A program made the position numbers and the translations under genes. The notes below the pieces were generated by a model. It worked only from the letters and a program-made list of their open reading frames with translations, did no database searches and was not told where the DNA came from. Below, one piece after another: positions 1 to 6,655 of a stretch of DNA of 9,979 nucleotides; positions within the stretch are counted from its first letter, which is position 1, and the number at the start of each line of letters is the position of its first letter. The stretch is from Planctomycetia bacterium (GTDB taxonomy: Bacteria > Planctomycetota > Planctomycetia > Gemmatales > Gemmataceae), in assembly GCA_005773755.1 (NCBI GenBank), contig SXHE01000244.1, positions 1-9,979 of the forward strand, given 5' to 3'.

Positions 1-835
1 ACTTCTTGTACTCCTCGCGGCAGTTCTTGTAGGTCTCCGCTTCCTCCGTGGTCAGGTCCACGAAGATGCGGCGCGTCTCGTAGGGCGCGAGGTGGTCGCC
101 CGCGTCGCTGATGTCGAGGCGGTACGAGATGGGGCCGATGAGCTGTGGGAACATCAGCTCGCCGCCGTCGGCGCGCTCCGGCGTGGCCGTCAGGCCGAGG
201 CGGAACGGCGCGAGGCTGGCGTTCGCGGACTCGCTGAACGTCGCGCCGGGCAGGTGGTGGCACTCGTCGAAGATCACGAGGCCGTAGCGATTCGCCCACC
301 GTTCGAGGTGGATGTACGCGGAGTCGTAGGTGGTGACCGTGAGCGGCTTGTAATTGAACTCGCCCGCGCCCACCATGCCCACTTCGACGCCGAACGACTG
401 TTCCAGTTCGCGCGCCCACTGCACCATCAGGTCGATCTTCGGCGTGACAACGATGGTGGGCCGGCTGACTTTCTCGATGCACAGGAACGACATGAACGTC
501 TTGCCGGTGCCGGTGGGCATGACCACGACGCCGCGCCGCCCGCCCCGCATCCAGTCGCTCACGGCGGCGGTCTGATAGTCGCGCGCGGTGCGCTCGCTGT
601 TGAGCTTCCAGCCGGCCGGCTCGTTCGGCCAGCCGCGCGCCGCGTCCTCGTACTTGATCTTCTCCTTGATGAGCTGTTCCACAATCGCGCGGTAGTGTCG
701 GCCCTGCGCGCGGTGCGCGCTGGTGCGCGGGTCGAAGACGACGCCGGGCAGGGTGCCGAACACGAACCCCGGCGGCCCGCCGGTCACGGTCACCGTGCCG
801 CGGTCGTAGCCAAGCTGAACGGGCATGTCGCTCAT
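1..835 (-). CDS. XPB-like DEAD/DEAH-box (superfamily 2) helicase, 3' part outside the window
   Basis: Translating the minus strand from the ATG at 835 gives 278 residues that run off the window edge without a stop, so the second RecA domain is missing. The visible part has an XPB-like N-terminal region (about 5-60, with LGYDRGT and FDPRT) and then the first helicase domain. That domain shows a RDYQ adenine-contact motif (85-88), Walker A PTGTGKT (107-113), motif Ia around VTPK (130-133), motif II DECH (190-193) within DECHHLPG, and motif III LTATPER (215-221). Such proteins are ATP-dependent DNA translocases related to archaeal/eukaryotic XPB; a role in DNA repair or unwinding is inferred from the family. 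A second in-frame ATG lies three codons downstream (826), and neither start has a clear Shine-Dalgarno sequence. The gene lies 33 bases downstream of hemE on the same strand and is probably co-transcribed, although the functions are unrelated. Confidence 0.86.
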   Translation of the reverse strand, partial: MSDMPVQLGYDRGTVTVTGGPPGFVFGTLPGVVFDPRTSAHRAQGRHYRAIVEQLIKEKIKYEDAARGWPNEPAGWKLNSERTARDYQTAAVSDWMRGGRRGVVVMPTGTGKTFMSFLCIEKVSRPTIVVTPKIDLMVQWARELEQSFGVEVGMVGAGEFNYKPLTVTTYDSAYIHLERWANRYGLVIFDECHHLPGATFSESANASLAPFRLGLTATPERADGGELMFPQLIGPISYRLDISDAGDHLAPYETRRIFVDLTTEEAETYKNCREEYKK

Positions 836-868
836 GCCCGCGATTATGACGCACAACAGGCGTGTTGG

Positions 869-1900
869 CTAGGAGAGATGGGCCGCGCCGCCGCGAGCGG
901 CCTCCACGTACGCCGCGAAGTTCTCCACCGGCGTGCCCTTATCGACGCCGTGGTTCAGGTTCAGGACGTGGCGCGTGCCGCCGCCGGCGATCAGGCACGC
1001 CTTCACCGCTTCGCGCACTTGCTCCGGTGTGCCGCCGCGCAGAATCTCCTCGTCCACGTTGCCCTGAAAGCACAGGTGCGGGTAGTCGCGCCGGGCCGCG
1101 GCCAGGTCATGGATGCTGCCGAGGCTGATGACCTCCGCGCCCGTGGCGCACATCTTGTCGAGGTACGGCCCTTCCTTCACGAACAGGATGCGCGGCACGC
1201 CGGTCGCGCCGGCCAGAATGCTCGTGTGGTAGCCGTTAGCCCAGCGGTCGTACTCGTCCGGCGTCAGCCCGCCGGCCCACGAGTCGAAGAGCTGGTAGGC
1301 GTCCGCGCCGTCCGCGATCAGCGTGTTGAGGAACCCGACCGTCGCGCCGGACAGCTTCTCCAGCAGGCCGTTCCACACGGCGGAGTTCTCGGCGGCGAAC
1401 GCGCGGGTCGCGTCCACGTCTTTGCCCGTGCCGATGCAGTACGTCGCCACCGTGAACGGCGCGCCCGCGAACGCCAACACCGGCAGCGCCCCGTTCAACT
1501 CGTCCTTCACGCGCTTGAGCAGCGCGCGAATGTGGCCGTAGGTGTCCGGGTGCGGGTTCGCCTCAAGGCGGTCCAGGTCCGCGAGCGTGCGGACCGGGCG
1601 ATCCGGCACCGGCCCGGCCCCGGCCTTCAGCTCGAACGGCAGCCCCATCGACACGGGCAGCGTGGTGATGTCGTAGAAGAGGATGATGGCATCGACGCCG
1701 AACCGCCGCGGGCACAGCGACGCGCGGGCCGACGCCTCGACGTTCGCGGAGAACTCGTAGAAGGACATGCCGGCCCGGATCGCGCGGAACTCGTGGTCCC
1801 AGCGCCCGGCCTGGCGCATGGCCCACACGGGCACGCGCTCGACGCGCTCCCCGCGCGCCGCGCGGATCAGAAGGTGCTTGTCGTGGTGAATGTCTGGCAT
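869..1900 (-). CDS. hemE: Uroporphyrinogen decarboxylase (haem biosynthesis)
   Basis: The 343-residue product is close to the usual bacterial length (about 340-355). HemE is cytoplasmic and removes four acetate carboxyls from uroporphyrinogen III to give coproporphyrinogen III. The visible hallmarks are PVWAMRQAGR (24-33) with R29 and R33, a conserved Asp at 77 in LFYDITTLP, AGAPFTVATY with Tyr154, QLFDSWAGG with Ser207, and NLNHGV with His317. These match the human catalytic positions Arg37, Arg41, Asp86, Tyr164, Ser219 and His339. Some family-typical stretches differ: FSD is FYD, TYMxEG is TYCIGTG, and the usual GLDW loop reads SLGS (259-262). The ATG at 1900 begins directly before the family N terminus, with no strong ribosome site (leader TTCACACC). 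The gene follows ubiE on the same strand, separated by the inverted repeat at 1910-2011, and precedes the helicase. It is a true URO-D family member; HemE rather than a paralogue is very likely. Confidence 0.93.
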   Translation of the reverse strand: MPDIHHDKHLLIRAARGERVERVPVWAMRQAGRWDHEFRAIRAGMSFYEFSANVEASARASLCPRRFGVDAIILFYDITTLPVSMGLPFELKAGAGPVPDRPVRTLADLDRLEANPHPDTYGHIRALLKRVKDELNGALPVLAFAGAPFTVATYCIGTGKDVDATRAFAAENSAVWNGLLEKLSGATVGFLNTLIADGADAYQLFDSWAGGLTPDEYDRWANGYHTSILAGATGVPRILFVKEGPYLDKMCATGAEVISLGSIHDLAAARRDYPHLCFQGNVDEEILRGGTPEQVREAVKACLIAGGGTRHVLNLNHGVDKGTPVENFAAYVEAARGGAAHLS

Positions 1901-1909
1901 GGTGTGAAG

Positions 1910-2011
1910 AACCTAACCCCCCAACCCCCTTCCCTAAGAGGGAAGGGGGAGCAAAGCAGTTCTGTCTTACTCCCCCTTCCCTCTTAGGGAAGGGGGTTGG
2001 GGGGTTAGGTT
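1910..2011. repeat. Large inverted repeat (42-bp perfect arms), nested palindromes, between ubiE and hemE
   Basis: Arms 1910-1951 and 1970-2011 are perfect reverse complements over 42 bases. The 18-base centre continues pairing with few mismatches (1953-1954 with 1967-1968, 1956-1959 with 1962-1965), so the whole element can fold into one hairpin of nearly 50 base pairs. Each arm also contains its own palindrome: 11-base stems around a 3-base loop at 1925-1949 and 1972-1996. The sequence is made of C-runs and G-runs joined by AA/TT, quite unlike the flanking coding DNA. There is no transposase and no obvious target duplication at the edges. It resembles the short dispersed palindromic repeats (REP/MITE-like) of planctomycetes and cyanobacteria; that comparison is from memory. 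No U-tract follows either arm, so it is not a standard intrinsic terminator, but it could still pause or destabilise the ubiE-hemE transcript. Confidence 0.95.
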
Positions 2012-2736
2012 GCCTTTGTTCCCACATACAGTGTGGCGATGCCGAACGTGAGCGGTTGGAACTTCACGTCCTCCAGTCCTGCGGTGCTCATGCGCTCCGC
2101 GAGCGCCTCGTAGTCGGGGAACGACAGCACGCTTTCGGGCAGATAGCGGTACGCGCTGTCCGGGCTGCGGCTCAAGAGCTGGCCCACCAGCGGCAGTAGG
2201 TAGCGGAAGTACCAGCGGTACGCGCGGCCGAACAGCCAGTGCCGCGGTTTCGAGAACTCCAGCACGGCCACCCGCCCGCCGGGGCGCGTCACGCGAACCA
2301 TCTCGCGCAGGCCCTGGCCCATGTCCGTGATGTTCCGCAGCCCGAAGGCGTTGGTCACGAGTTGGAACGTGTCGTCCGCGAACGGCAGCGCCTGCGCGTC
2401 GGCTTCCACGAAGTTCACGCGCGAACTTGCTTCTGCCAGGCGCGCCTTCTTCAACCCGCGCACCAGCATTTCGTGCGCGAAGTCCGCGGCGATGATCGGC
2501 ACCAGGCCGCGCGCGGCGCGGTCGTAGGTAAGAGCGAGGTCGCCAGTGCCCGTGCAGAGGTCGAGGATCGGTCCCAGGCTAGCGGGGCCGGGCGGCACCA
2601 GCCGCGCGGTGCGGTCGCGCCACTGCTTGTCGATGTTCAGACTCAGCAGGTGGTTGAGGAAGTCGTACCACGGAGCGATCTGGCCGAACATGCGGCGGAT
2701 GCGAACTTCGCGTTTGTCGAGCAGTTGCGCGGACAC
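2005..2736 (-). CDS. ubiE: Demethylmenaquinone/ubiquinone C-methyltransferase (UbiE/MenG)
   Basis: This 243-residue, SAM-dependent class I methyltransferase matches the UbiE/MenG length and layout. It has the UbiE signature YDFLNHLLSLNIDKQWR (24-40), SAM-binding motif I DLCTGTGDLAL (59-69), an acidic residue at D85, EADAQALPF (111-119), the family motif FGLRNITD (131-138), GGRVAVLEFSKP (153-164) and YRYLPES (196-202). It ends in GIATLYVGTK, as is usual for the family. The enzyme C-methylates demethylmenaquinone (or a ubiquinone precursor); in a planctomycete, menaquinone is the likely product. The start is a GTG at 2736: the nearest upstream in-frame stop is at about 2773-2775, the nearby ATG at 2747 is out of frame, and the family N terminus begins here. 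The last Thr codon and the TAA stop (2005-2007) lie inside the inverted repeat. It is probably the first gene of a ubiE-hemE-helicase transcript. Confidence 0.94.
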   Translation of the reverse strand: MSAQLLDKREVRIRRMFGQIAPWYDFLNHLLSLNIDKQWRDRTARLVPPGPASLGPILDLCTGTGDLALTYDRAARGLVPIIAADFAHEMLVRGLKKARLAEASSRVNFVEADAQALPFADDTFQLVTNAFGLRNITDMGQGLREMVRVTRPGGRVAVLEFSKPRHWLFGRAYRWYFRYLLPLVGQLLSRSPDSAYRYLPESVLSFPDYEALAERMSTAGLEDVKFQPLTFGIATLYVGTKAT

Positions 2737-2771
2737 GGCGGGCCCATTGCCGGTAGACGGACACAGAACAG

Positions 2772-2777
2772 GTTATA
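2772..2777 (-). promoter_or_regulatory. Candidate -10 element (TATAAC) for ubiE
   Basis: On the minus strand the divergent spacer holds TATAAC, a five-of-six match to the sigma-70 -10 consensus, about 35 bases before the ubiE GTG. It lies in the only AT-rich patch of a GC-rich spacer. No convincing -35 hexamer is seen at the expected distance (about 2795-2800 is GC-rich), so this is a suggestion only. Confidence 0.3.
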
Positions 2778-2816
2778 TCTCCAACCGTGTCCCGGCCCGT
2801 TGGATAACACACTCGC

Positions 2817-2820
2817 GGAG
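2817..2820 (+). promoter_or_regulatory. Ribosome binding site (GGAG) that decides the start of the LURP-one-like gene
   Basis: GGAG sits six bases before the GTG at 2827, an ideal spacing. The reading frame is open far upstream, and this site is the main reason to prefer GTG 2827 over the in-frame TTG at 2800, which has no ribosome site. Confidence 0.55.
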
Positions 2821-2826
2821 AACGCC

Positions 2827-3453
2827 GTGCTGGAGTGCAACACGTTCGCGATCACCGAGCACAAGAAGATCCTCTCGTCGGTGCAGAGCTACGACATCAA
2901 GAACGGCGAGAGCGGTGAGCTGGTCGGCTCCGCCGTCGAGAACATCGGCGGGCTGACGAAAGTGCTCCGCTGGGTGGTGAGCAAGCAGTTCATGCCCACG
3001 ACGGTCGAGGTGCGCGAGAAGCCCGACGACGCACTCGTGTTCACGATCCGCCGCGGCTGGTACCTGTTCCGCTCGCGCGTCGAGGTCCGCGACTCTCAGG
3101 GCGAACTGGTGGGGTACTTCAAGAGCAAGTTCCTCACCATCAGCGGCGGGTTCCACGTGTACGACAAGGACAATAAGTACTTCGCGCACGTCAAGGGCCG
3201 CATGTTCGGGTTCCACTACAAGTTCCTGACCGAAGACGGGAAGGTCGAGCTGGGCGAGGTGTCGAAGAAGATCGGCGGCGCGGCCGGGCTGGCGCGCGAG
3301 GTGTTCTTCTCCGCGGACAACTACTTCCTGAAGGTGGCCCCGGACCTGGCGGAGCAACCGATGGCGAAGATGCTGTTACTGGCCGCCACGCTCGCGGTGG
3401 ACATCATCTACAAGTCGGAGTCGAAGGGCGGCGTCGATCTCTCTGGGGAGTAA
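2827..3453 (+). CDS. LURP-one-related / phospholipid scramblase-like (Tubby-fold) protein
   Basis: From the GTG at 2827 the product has 208 residues, starting MLECNTFAITEH; starting at the TTG at 2800 would give 217. The pattern is that of the LURP-one/scramblase superfamily, which forms a 12-stranded beta-barrel around a hydrophobic C-terminal helix. Repeated strand pairs follow aromatic-basic-Asp/Gly turns: VFTIRRGWYLFRSRVEVRD (71-89), GELVGYFKSK (92-101), FHVYDKDNKYFAHVKGR (109-125) and YKFLTEDGKVELGEVSKK (131-148). Then come an REVFFSADNYFLKV segment (157-170) and a terminal hydrophobic helix ending in VDIIYK (178-196). No signal peptide is present. The bacterial role of this family is poorly known; membrane-lipid or ligand binding is only an inference. 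It is divergent from ubiE and ends 10 bases before the M24 peptidase start, so the two are likely co-transcribed. Confidence 0.8.
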   Translation: MLECNTFAITEHKKILSSVQSYDIKNGESGELVGSAVENIGGLTKVLRWVVSKQFMPTTVEVREKPDDALVFTIRRGWYLFRSRVEVRDSQGELVGYFKSKFLTISGGFHVYDKDNKYFAHVKGRMFGFHYKFLTEDGKVELGEVSKKIGGAAGLAREVFFSADNYFLKVAPDLAEQPMAKMLLLAATLAVDIIYKSESKGGVDLSGE

Positions 3454-3463
3454 GGGTGCAACC

Positions 3464-4537
3464 ATGCTGACCGCTGAAGGGTGCCGCGCGCGGCGGCTAC
3501 GGTTCCTCGACCGCCTGCGCCCGACCGCGCCGGTCGTGCTCGCGGACCCGATCCACCTGCGCTACTTCGCCAACTTCCACGTGGACGGGAACTGCATGTC
3601 CGCCGACTTCGGCGGGGTGCTCGTGCTGCGCCCGGACGGGCACGCCACCCTGTTCCACGACAACAAGCTGCCCAAGAGCGTCGAGCTGTCGCACGCCGAC
3701 AAGCGCGAGGCGCTGACGTGGTACACCGGGCAGGAGGCCGAAACCGGCACGCGGCGGCTGATGCTCCGCGCCGCAGTCGAAGCGGCCGGCGGGCGTGTTC
3801 ACGACTCGCTCTCGGACTCGCTCGCCCCGCAGGTGTTCGCCATCACCGCGGACATGCGCCGCCGCAAAGACCCGGACGAGGTCGCGCTGCTGAAGACGTG
3901 CATGAGGGCCACCGACGCCGGGCACGCCTGGGGCCGCGCCAACATCAAGCCGGGCATGACGGAACTTGAGGTGTACGCTGGCGTGTGCAACGCGGTGTAC
4001 GCGGCGCTCGGCCACTGGGCCGTGGTGTACGGCGATTTTACCGTGTCGCCCGGCCAGAAGAAGCGCGGGGGCCCACCCACACCGCACAAACTCGAAGCCG
4101 GCGAGTTCTTCATCCTCGACTACTCGGTGATCGTGCAAGGCTACCGCAGCGACTTCACAAACACGATCTGTGTTGGCGGGAAGCCCACCGCGGAGCAACA
4201 ACAACTGATGGACCTGAGCCTGAAGGCGATTGCCGCGGGTGCGAAGGAGCTGAAAACGGGCGCGACCTGTCAGCACGTCTACGATGCCATGCGAACGGCC
4301 TTCGGCGACAAGGCGAAATACTTCACGACGCACGGCGGCCACGGCCTCGGCATCTGCCACCCGGAGCCGCCGTACATTGTGAAGAACTCATCGGAAACGC
4401 TCGTCGCCGGCGACGTGGTCACGCTCGAACCGGGCCTGTACGTCGATGGCGTCGGCGGCCTGCGCATCGAGCACAACTATCTGGTGACGGAGCAGGGGAG
4501 CGAGCAACTGAGCAACCATGTGATTGCGCTGGTGTAG
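3464..4537 (+). CDS. M24-family metallopeptidase (Xaa-Pro aminopeptidase type)
   Basis: This 357-residue two-domain protein has a creatinase-like N-terminal domain (about 1-130, with DPIHLRYFANFHVDG) and a pita-bread catalytic domain (about 136-357). All five M24 metal ligands are visible: D219 (FILDY), D230 (GYRSDFTNT), H293 (THGGHGLG), E322 (TLEPGLY) and E336 (RIEHNYLV). His299 in CHPEPPY is the conserved second, substrate-side histidine. Such enzymes release N-terminal residues, usually before proline, with two metal ions in the cytoplasm. Some relatives are prolidases or creatinases, so the exact substrate is open. The ATG at 3464 is preceded by AAGGG (3452-3456), which overlaps the stop codon of the upstream gene, suggesting translational coupling. 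The 22-base gap to the convergent LVIVD gene holds only a small hairpin. Confidence 0.92.
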   Translation: MLTAEGCRARRLRFLDRLRPTAPVVLADPIHLRYFANFHVDGNCMSADFGGVLVLRPDGHATLFHDNKLPKSVELSHADKREALTWYTGQEAETGTRRLMLRAAVEAAGGRVHDSLSDSLAPQVFAITADMRRRKDPDEVALLKTCMRATDAGHAWGRANIKPGMTELEVYAGVCNAVYAALGHWAVVYGDFTVSPGQKKRGGPPTPHKLEAGEFFILDYSVIVQGYRSDFTNTICVGGKPTAEQQQLMDLSLKAIAAGAKELKTGATCQHVYDAMRTAFGDKAKYFTTHGGHGLGICHPEPPYIVKNSSETLVAGDVVTLEPGLYVDGVGGLRIEHNYLVTEQGSEQLSNHVIALV

Positions 4538-4559
4538 CCGCTCGCGGCTTCGCGACCCC

Positions 4560-5702
4560 TCACTTCGTCTTCACCGCCACGACGCCCGACCACGTTCCCT
4601 TGAACGGAATCACGGCCTGAACGTAGGTGAGGTACGCCACGTCGTCGGCCAGCGTCACGCCCCACGCGCCGCGTTCGGCCTTTTCGGTTGCGTAGTGCCG
4701 GGCGAGCACCGGCTTCGCGGGCGCGGACAAATCGACCACCTGAAGCTCGCTCTTGCCCGCGGAGAGGAACACCAACTTCTGCTTCTTGTCCAGCGCGAGC
4801 TGATTCGTGTGCCCGCCGCTGTTGAACCAGAGATTCTTAAGCGTGTCGGCCTCCCACGGGTTCCACCACCCGACTTGCTTGATCTGCGCCGGGTTCTTGA
4901 CGTTCAGCAGTTCCAGGCCGGCGTAGTCGATCGCCGCGTACAACAGGTCGCCGTCGAGGACGACGTTGTTGTAGGCTTGCTGCTTCTTCATCATCGCGGC
5001 GTTGGTGTAGCGGCCGATCTCCTTCGGCTTCGCGCGGTCGGTAACGTCGAGGACGCGCAGCCCGCCGGCGTCGTACGCGAGGTACAGGCGGTCGCCGGCG
5101 ACCGCCATGCCGCGGGCGTTGGGGTGCTGAACCGCGTTCGGCTTCGCGCGCGGGAAGTTCACGTCCGGCTGGAACGTGGAGACGTGCTTGATCTTCGCCG
5201 GTGTGTTGATGTCGAAGATCATCACCCCCTCGGTCATCGCGCCGAGGTACGCGTACGTCGCATCGACCGCGACGACCGCCGCGCCCTTCACCGGTTGCGG
5301 AGACGTCCACAGGCCGAGTACCTTCGGCGCGGCCGGGTTTGCGACGTTCACCACCGCAAGCCCCGCGTGTGCGCCCTTCGCCGCGAAGAAATCACCGAGT
5401 GCGACGAAGAGGAGGTCGCCGCGCTGAGCGAGGTTCATCGCATCGAGATTGCCCAGCGCCAACCCCGCGACTCGTGCGACTTCCTTCGGCGGCTCGTTCG
5501 CGCCGCCGAGCTTCAGGACCGCAAGCCCGCCGCTTTTGAGCGCAACGAACAGGTGCTTGCGATCCTTCTGATCGACAGCGGCCGCTTGCGGGAGGCTGCC
5601 TTTGGTCTCGTACTCCCACGCCCGCGCAAGCGGCTTGGAGTCGGCACGAACCGACGGCGCAATCGAGAGCGCCGCAACCAGTGCGAGACTATAGCGGTTC
5701 AT
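4560..5702 (-). CDS. Secreted LVIVD-repeat beta-propeller protein
   Basis: This 380-residue protein begins with a Sec-type signal peptide (MNRYSLALVAALSIAPSVRA, likely cut after residue 20). The mature part is a series of LVIVD-type blades, each with a 'visible in the cell / GL-x-V-x-D-V-x-NPA-xP' phrase. Clear examples are GLAVVNVANPAAPKVLG (114-130), GVMIFDINTPAKIKHV (159-174), GLRVLDVTDRAKPKEIG (214-230), GLELLNVKNPAQIKQVG (262-278) and ELQVVDLSAPAKPVLA (319-334), with a weaker first copy near 59-77. These repeats fold into a propeller that usually serves as a binding or scaffold surface; no catalytic residue is recognised. It lies nine bases downstream of the SMP-30-like gene, with GGGG just before the ATG, so it is the last gene of the three-gene cluster. 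Function is unknown; export and a role in recognising partners or substrate are inferred. Confidence 0.86.
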   Translation of the reverse strand: MNRYSLALVAALSIAPSVRADSKPLARAWEYETKGSLPQAAAVDQKDRKHLFVALKSGGLAVLKLGGANEPPKEVARVAGLALGNLDAMNLAQRGDLLFVALGDFFAAKGAHAGLAVVNVANPAAPKVLGLWTSPQPVKGAAVVAVDATYAYLGAMTEGVMIFDINTPAKIKHVSTFQPDVNFPRAKPNAVQHPNARGMAVAGDRLYLAYDAGGLRVLDVTDRAKPKEIGRYTNAAMMKKQQAYNNVVLDGDLLYAAIDYAGLELLNVKNPAQIKQVGWWNPWEADTLKNLWFNSGGHTNQLALDKKQKLVFLSAGKSELQVVDLSAPAKPVLARHYATEKAERGAWGVTLADDVAYLTYVQAVIPFKGTWSGVVAVKTK

Positions 5703-5711
5703 GGTCGCCCC

Positions 5712-6608
5712 TTACTTCTTCTGCCACCGTTCCCAGGCGAGGCCGGGCTTGTCCACGCGGAAGCTGACGACGCGCTTGTGCTCGACCTCGGTGACGTAGG
5801 CGGTGCGGCCGTCCGACCCGCCGAAGCAGATGTTGCTCGGCTGCTTGCCCAGCACGTCGATCTCCTTCAGCACCTCGCCCTTCGGCGACAGCTTCACCAC
5901 GGTGCCCTTGCCGTAGCGCGTGATGTACAGATTGCCGTCGGCGTCGCACCGCATCCCGTCGAACCCGTGGTCCTCGAACTTCTTGAGCAGCTTCTTCTCG
6001 CCCAGCGCGCCGTCGGCCTTGATCGGGAACGCCCACACGTTGCGCTGCACGCTCTCGTTCATGTACAGCGTCTTCCCGTCGGGCGACACCTCGATGCCGT
6101 TGGTCGTGCCCATGTCGGTCGCCAACCGCGTCACCTTACCGGTGGTGTCGATCTTCCAGAGTTGCCCGGTGCTCTTGTCCCAGTTCGGGTCGCTGGCGTA
6201 CAGGGTGCCGTCCGGGGCGATGGCGAGGTCGTTGGGCTGGTTCATCTTGGGCTCGTGCGCGAACACCTCGATCTTCTTGGTCTTCATGTCGATCTTGAGC
6301 ACGTTGTGCCCGGCGTAGTCCGCGACGAACATCGTGCCGGCCTTGTCGAACACGATGCCGTTGCCGGTGCTCTTGCCCGGCAACGTGACCCACACTTCGG
6401 CCTTGCCGTCGGGCGTGACCTTCGCGATGTCGGTGGCCTTCTTCATCGCGACGAGGTACAGGTTGCCGTCCTTGTCGCAGCACGGCCCCTCGATGCCGGC
6501 CGTGAAGCTGTTCTTCTCGGTGAACGGCTTCGAGACGAACAGCTCGTCCTTATCGGCGGCGCTGGTGACGGCGCAGAGGGCGAGGGCAATCACAACTGAG
6601 TGGCGCAT
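5712..6608 (-). CDS. Exported SMP-30/gluconolactonase-like protein
   Basis: The 298-residue product starts with a signal peptide (MRHSVVIALALCAVTSA, cut near 17-18), followed by a six-bladed SMP-30/gluconolactonase-type propeller. The family's metal and substrate residues are in place: E40 (GIEGP), N126 (QPNDLAIAPDGTLY), N170 (TNGIEVSPDGKTLY) and D217 (FDGMRCDADGNLY), corresponding to human E18, N103, N154 and D204. Repeated DGxLY turns mark the blades. Family members hydrolyse sugar-acid lactones such as glucono-1,5-lactone with a divalent metal; many planctomycete relatives are only assumed to do so. A GAGGA ribosome site lies five bases before the ATG. The gene sits 47 bases after the DUF4838 gene and nine bases before the LVIVD gene, all on one strand. 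Lactonase activity is plausible but the substrate is not shown. Confidence 0.9.
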   Translation of the reverse strand: MRHSVVIALALCAVTSAADKDELFVSKPFTEKNSFTAGIEGPCCDKDGNLYLVAMKKATDIAKVTPDGKAEVWVTLPGKSTGNGIVFDKAGTMFVADYAGHNVLKIDMKTKKIEVFAHEPKMNQPNDLAIAPDGTLYASDPNWDKSTGQLWKIDTTGKVTRLATDMGTTNGIEVSPDGKTLYMNESVQRNVWAFPIKADGALGEKKLLKKFEDHGFDGMRCDADGNLYITRYGKGTVVKLSPKGEVLKEIDVLGKQPSNICFGGSDGRTAYVTEVEHKRVVSFRVDKPGLAWERWQKK

Positions 6609-6613
6609 GGAGT

Positions 6614-6618
6614 TCCTC
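6614..6618 (-). promoter_or_regulatory. Ribosome binding site (GAGGA) of the SMP-30-like gene
   Basis: GAGGA on the minus strand ends five bases before the ATG at 6608, confirming that start. It is the strongest ribosome site on the minus strand of this window; the other minus-strand genes lack a clear one. Confidence 0.7.
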
Positions 6619-6627
6619 GTTTAGCGT

Positions 6628-6644
6628 TCGTCCCAAAGGGACGA
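6628..6644 (-). other. Compact stem-loop in the DUF4838 to SMP-30 spacer
   Basis: TCGTCCCAAAGGGACGA is a perfect 7-base stem with a 3-base loop (minus-strand loop TTT), lying 11 bases after the DUF4838 stop and 19 bases before the SMP-30 start. No T-run follows it, so it is unlikely to be a full terminator. It could mark an mRNA processing or attenuation point, or be a small dispersed repeat. Confidence 0.5.
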
Positions 6645-6655
6645 GAGTCGTTGGG

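Noticed and set aside
843..848. CATAAT as a -10 promoter element for the helicase
   Set aside because: It lies only seven bases before the ATG and has no -35 partner, leaving no room for a normal transcript leader.
92..1987. 631-codon open frame on the plus strand
   Set aside because: It lies opposite the helicase and hemE, its translation is Arg/Ala/Val-rich without family motifs, and its tail (LTPQPPSLRGKGE) is simply the inverted repeat translated. It is a GC-driven shadow.
1910..2011. Intrinsic (Rho-independent) terminator
   Set aside because: The stem is very strong, but no U-tract follows it in either direction, and its length and nested symmetry fit a dispersed repeat better.
1563..2027. 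Minus-strand frame giving a PNPPTPFPKREGG-type peptide
   Set aside because: It is the repeat read as protein and then an out-of-frame hemE shadow. Such peptides are typical annotation artefacts of this kind of repeat.
2239..2826. Upstream extension of the LURP-one-like reading frame to an ATG at 2239
   Set aside because: This part is antisense to ubiE and shows no family similarity. The GTG at 2827 with its GGAG site matches the family N terminus.
4542..4555. Small hairpin (TCGCG-GCTT-CGCGA) between the convergent genes as a terminator
   Set aside because: Only five base pairs and no T-run; such hairpins occur by chance in GC-rich DNA.
4524..6599. 691-codon open frame on the plus strand
   Set aside because: Antisense to the LVIVD and SMP-30-like genes, which have signal peptides and family motifs; this frame has none.
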